In this document: in pieces, positions 13,822 to 15,516 of the stretch | How positions within the stretch are numbered: position 1 is the stretch's first letter | How the letters are laid out: each line of letters opens with the position of its first letter | From: Flavobacteriaceae bacterium | GTDB lineage: Bacteria > Bacteroidota > Bacteroidia > Flavobacteriales > Flavobacteriaceae | DNA length: 15,516 bases | Direction of reading: 5' to 3' | Assembly (NCBI GenBank): GCA_013001365.1 | Contig: JABDMQ010000258.1 | Location: 1 to 15,516 of the forward strand | Position numbers and translations under genes: made by a program | The notes under the pieces: model-generated | What the model was told of the DNA's origin: nothing | The model's input: the letters and a program-made list of their open reading frames with translations, nothing else | Databases searched by the model: none

Positions 13822-14736
13822 ATGCTTCGAGTAGAAAACGTTTCATTTGGATATAGCGAAAAGCCGGTTCTAAAAGATTTGGATTTTCAAGTAATGCCTG
13901 GGGAAAATCTAGCTGTCATTGGTGAGAGCGGTTCAGGGAAAAGTACTTTACTTAAGATCATATTTGGTGAATTTGACTTTGATGAAGGCCACATCTTTTG
14001 GAAAGATCAAGAAATCCTTGGTCCTAAATTCAATCTTGTTGTAGGATACGATTTCATGAAACAAGTATCTCAAGAGTTCGATCTGATGCCTTTTACATCT
14101 GTTGAAGAAAACGTTGGCAAATTCCTATCTAATTTCTTTCCTGAAGAGAAAAAGGATAGAACAGCCGAACTTCTTGAGGTTGTTGAATTGTCCGCATTTT
14201 CCAAGACTAAGGTAAAATTATTGAGTGGTGGACAGAAGCAGCGTGTTGCCTTGGCTCGCTCAATTGCCATACAACCTGAAATTCTATTGCTTGATGAACC
14301 TTTTAGTCATATTGATAACTTCAAGAAGCAATCTTTGAGACGAAACCTTTTCAGGTACCTAAAAGAGCATAATATTGCCTGTATTGTAGCTACCCATGAT
14401 AAAGATGATGTTTTAGGATTTGCGGACAACATGATCGTATTGAGCGACTCAAGGATCATGGCGAACGATAGGCCTTCCCAGTTATATAATGATCCGAAAG
14501 ATTCTCTAATAGCCTCTTTTTTCGGGGAATTCAATAGAATCCAGAACAAGATCGTATATGCCCATCAATTAAAAATAGTGCCCTCCTCTCAATTAAAGGT
14601 TGTTGTAGAAAAATCTTATTTCAAAGGAAATCATTATTTGATTGAGGCCATCATGAAAGAGGATTCTATATTTTTTGAGCATCCCACTAAAGTCAAGAAG
14701 GGTAATACTGTTTGTTTAGCGGTCAATAAACATTAA
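13822..14736 (+). CDS. ABC transporter ATP-binding protein without linked permease
   Basis: A 304-residue ABC ATPase. From the ATG at 13822 (MLRVENVSFGYSEKPVLKDL) it shows Walker A GESGSGKS (34-41), a Q-loop near KQVSQEFDLMPFTSVEENV (80-98), signature LLSGGQKQRVALARS (133-147), Walker B ILLLDEPFSHID (154-165) and the H-loop ATHDKDD (190-196). After residue 235 a 65-residue tail (FNRIQNKIVYAHQLKIV, KSYFKGNHYLIEAIM, KKGNTVCLAVNKH) resembles the TOBE-type regulatory domain of PotA/FbpC-like importer ATPases, though short. A TTG at 13804 in frame would add six residues and is less likely. No permease or binding protein is in the window, so the substrate is unknown. The stop overlaps the convergent GreA-like gene by 14 bp. 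Confidence 0.9.
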   Translation: MLRVENVSFGYSEKPVLKDLDFQVMPGENLAVIGESGSGKSTLLKIIFGEFDFDEGHIFWKDQEILGPKFNLVVGYDFMKQVSQEFDLMPFTSVEENVGKFLSNFFPEEKKDRTAELLEVVELSAFSKTKVKLLSGGQKQRVALARSIAIQPEILLLDEPFSHIDNFKKQSLRRNLFRYLKEHNIACIVATHDKDDVLGFADNMIVLSDSRIMANDRPSQLYNDPKDSLIASFFGEFNRIQNKIVYAHQLKIVPSSQLKVVVEKSYFKGNHYLIEAIMKEDSIFFEHPTKVKKGNTVCLAVNKH

Positions 14737-15172
14737 TAATGCATATTTTCCGATCTCTAAACGAGACCAAATCACCTTTGGATTTGCCTATTAATAATTT
14801 TCCAATTGGTGTGCCTGCTGATATTGCAAAGAACTCTTCATTGTTAACTTTTAATTCTCCTGCACTTATGGCAATAAAATAGTTTGTGTCTTGAGTATAA
14901 ATCACACTCCCAAGACCAATGATTTGCTGTGCGCTGGTAATGTCAATTTTTAATAGGGTTTCTTTTATTTTTTGAATTTCAGCTAGTTGAGCACCTGCTT
15001 TTTCACGTTCAAGTTGGAGCATGGCTCGACCGGTTTCATGCTTATCTCCAGCACTACTTTTGGTTTCTGAAAGCAATGAAAGTTGAATCTGATTAATGCT
15101 TTCGACTATAGTATTATGTCTATTCTGGACAAATTCAAGACAGTGCTTAAACAAAGCTTTCTTGATATTCAT
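14723..15172 (-). CDS. GreA/GreB-like coiled-coil protein (conserved flavobacterial hypothetical)
   Basis: A 149-residue protein with two parts. Residues 1-75 are charged and helical, with the stretch SETKSSAGDKHETGRAMLQL (35-54) and then EREKAGAQLAEIQKIKETLL, compatible with a coiled coil. Residues 80-149 look like a small beta-rich domain with GLGSVIYT, FAISAGTPIGKLL and GKSKGDLVSF. The last part recalls the GreA C-terminal FKBP-like domain (a 'PxGxALLGKxxGD'-type turn), and the two-part plan is that of Gre factors and their RNA-polymerase-binding relatives. I recall similar proteins being named 3-oxoacyl-ACP synthase in databases; nothing here supports that enzyme. Its ATG directly follows the saccharopine dehydrogenase stop (TAAATG), so the two are translationally linked. 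The Gre assignment is inference. Confidence 0.75.
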   Translation of the reverse strand: MNIKKALFKHCLEFVQNRHNTIVESINQIQLSLLSETKSSAGDKHETGRAMLQLEREKAGAQLAEIQKIKETLLKIDITSAQQIIGLGSVIYTQDTNYFIAISAGELKVNNEEFFAISAGTPIGKLLIGKSKGDLVSFRDRKICIINVY

Positions 15173-15516
15173 TTAAGAGATGATTCTTGATTGTTTAGTA
15201 TAAACAACACCTCTTTCATTTAAGTACTTAATAACATAATTAAAACACTCCTCATGTTTCCCGACCAATTCGGGAGGAAAAACTCCTTTTTCTGTAAATA
15301 GCCCATCAAGAAATAAATTGGCAGCAGCTGTTGCCGTATACCCTGTGGTGCGCGACATCGAAGACGTTTTCGTTTCTGGGGAGTACTCATCATGAAGATT
15401 ATAGACCACCTCTTCAATCCGTCCGTCAGCGTTCTTGCCTTTAACTGTTACCCTCATTACAGTAATCTCCTCTTCAGTTTCGCCTAGTTTCCACTCATCA
15501 AATAAGATCTTGCTTG
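15173..15516 (-). CDS. Saccharopine dehydrogenase, C-terminal fragment (gene runs off the window's right edge)
   Basis: The last 114 codons of a minus-strand gene; the frame stays open to the window edge, so the internal ATG at 15457 is not the start. Visible sequence includes LFDEWKLGETEEEITVMRVT, then NLHDEYSPETKTSSMSRTTG, then YTATAAANLFLDGLFTEKG, and GVFPPELVGKHEECFNYVIKYLNERGV. This is the C-terminal end of the saccharopine dehydrogenase/reductase family (lysine-glutamate-saccharopine conversion; SDR-like catalytic domain with an inserted C-terminal domain). In Bacteroidota such genes are usually linked to lysine breakdown, but the specific reaction direction cannot be judged from this part. 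The stop is directly followed by the start of the GreA-like gene. Confidence 0.88.
   Translation of the reverse strand, partial: SKILFDEWKLGETEEEITVMRVTVKGKNADGRIEEVVYNLHDEYSPETKTSSMSRTTGYTATAAANLFLDGLFTEKGVFPPELVGKHEECFNYVIKYLNERGVVYTKQSRIIS

Noticed and set aside
14713..14732. TGTTTA / TAAACA hairpin at the ABC/GreA-like joint as a bidirectional terminator
   Set aside because: Only six pairs, mostly A-T, inside coding sequence and without T runs on either side.
15173..15457. A separate 94-residue protein starting at an ATG at 15457
   Set aside because: The frame is open upstream to the window edge and encodes matching saccharopine dehydrogenase sequence, so the ATG is internal.
1..15516. 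CRISPR array, tRNA/rRNA genes, insertion sequences or phage genes
   Set aside because: No regularly spaced direct repeats, no RNA-gene signatures, no transposase or integrase, and base composition and gene density look even throughout.

Overview
The window is AT-rich, densely packed chromosomal DNA, almost certainly from a marine-type member of the Flavobacteriaceae (Bacteroidota). The evidence is a C-terminal type IX secretion (T9SS) sorting domain, lipoproteins with an acidic run after the lipobox cysteine, promoter-like TAnnTTTG elements instead of a sigma70 -10 box, no conspicuous Shine-Dalgarno sequences, and several proteins of flavobacterial type (the RsmI-linked acidic protein, the GreA-like coiled-coil protein, and a Tdk without zinc ligands). 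I see no RNA gene, insertion sequence, prophage, CRISPR array or broken gene. No gap between genes exceeds about 200 bp.

Layout. On the minus strand (1-2310) lies an OsmC-like protein, then recJ, then the start of an MFS transporter, spaced 4-5 bp apart and so one operon. A plus-strand AhpD/carboxymuconolactone-decarboxylase-like gene (2425-3015) ends tail to tail, with 4 bp overlap, against a second minus-strand operon (5001-3012). That operon holds an unrecognised acidic protein, rsmI and a uracil-DNA-glycosylase-family protein, joined by two TAATG stop/start overlaps. The plus strand then runs tdk-alr (8 bp overlap), mscL, a strong terminator, asd, a two-gene unit (surface-type dihaem peroxidase lipoprotein plus T9SS-secreted FG-GAP/UnbV protein), another terminator, a prolyl oligopeptidase lipoprotein and an ABC ATPase. 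Finally a minus-strand pair, the saccharopine dehydrogenase C-terminus and a GreA-like protein, meets the ABC gene tail to tail with a 14 bp overlap.

Function. Most of the window is housekeeping: DNA repair (RecJ, UDG-like), rRNA methylation (RsmI), nucleotide salvage (Tdk), cell wall and amino acids (Alr, Asd, saccharopine dehydrogenase), osmotic safety valve (MscL), redox defence (OsmC, AhpD-like) and peptide breakdown (POP). The most promising less-described unit is 8686-11540. A MauG/CcpA-type dihaem enzyme predicted to be lipid-anchored on the cell surface is followed after 2 bp by a secreted calcium-binding repeat protein. Both products should therefore sit outside the cell and may act together. 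Other points to check are a TTTCGTAAYTT motif pointing into three operons, alternative hairpins in the alr-mscL gap, and a promoter placed directly against a terminator upstream of the peptidase gene.
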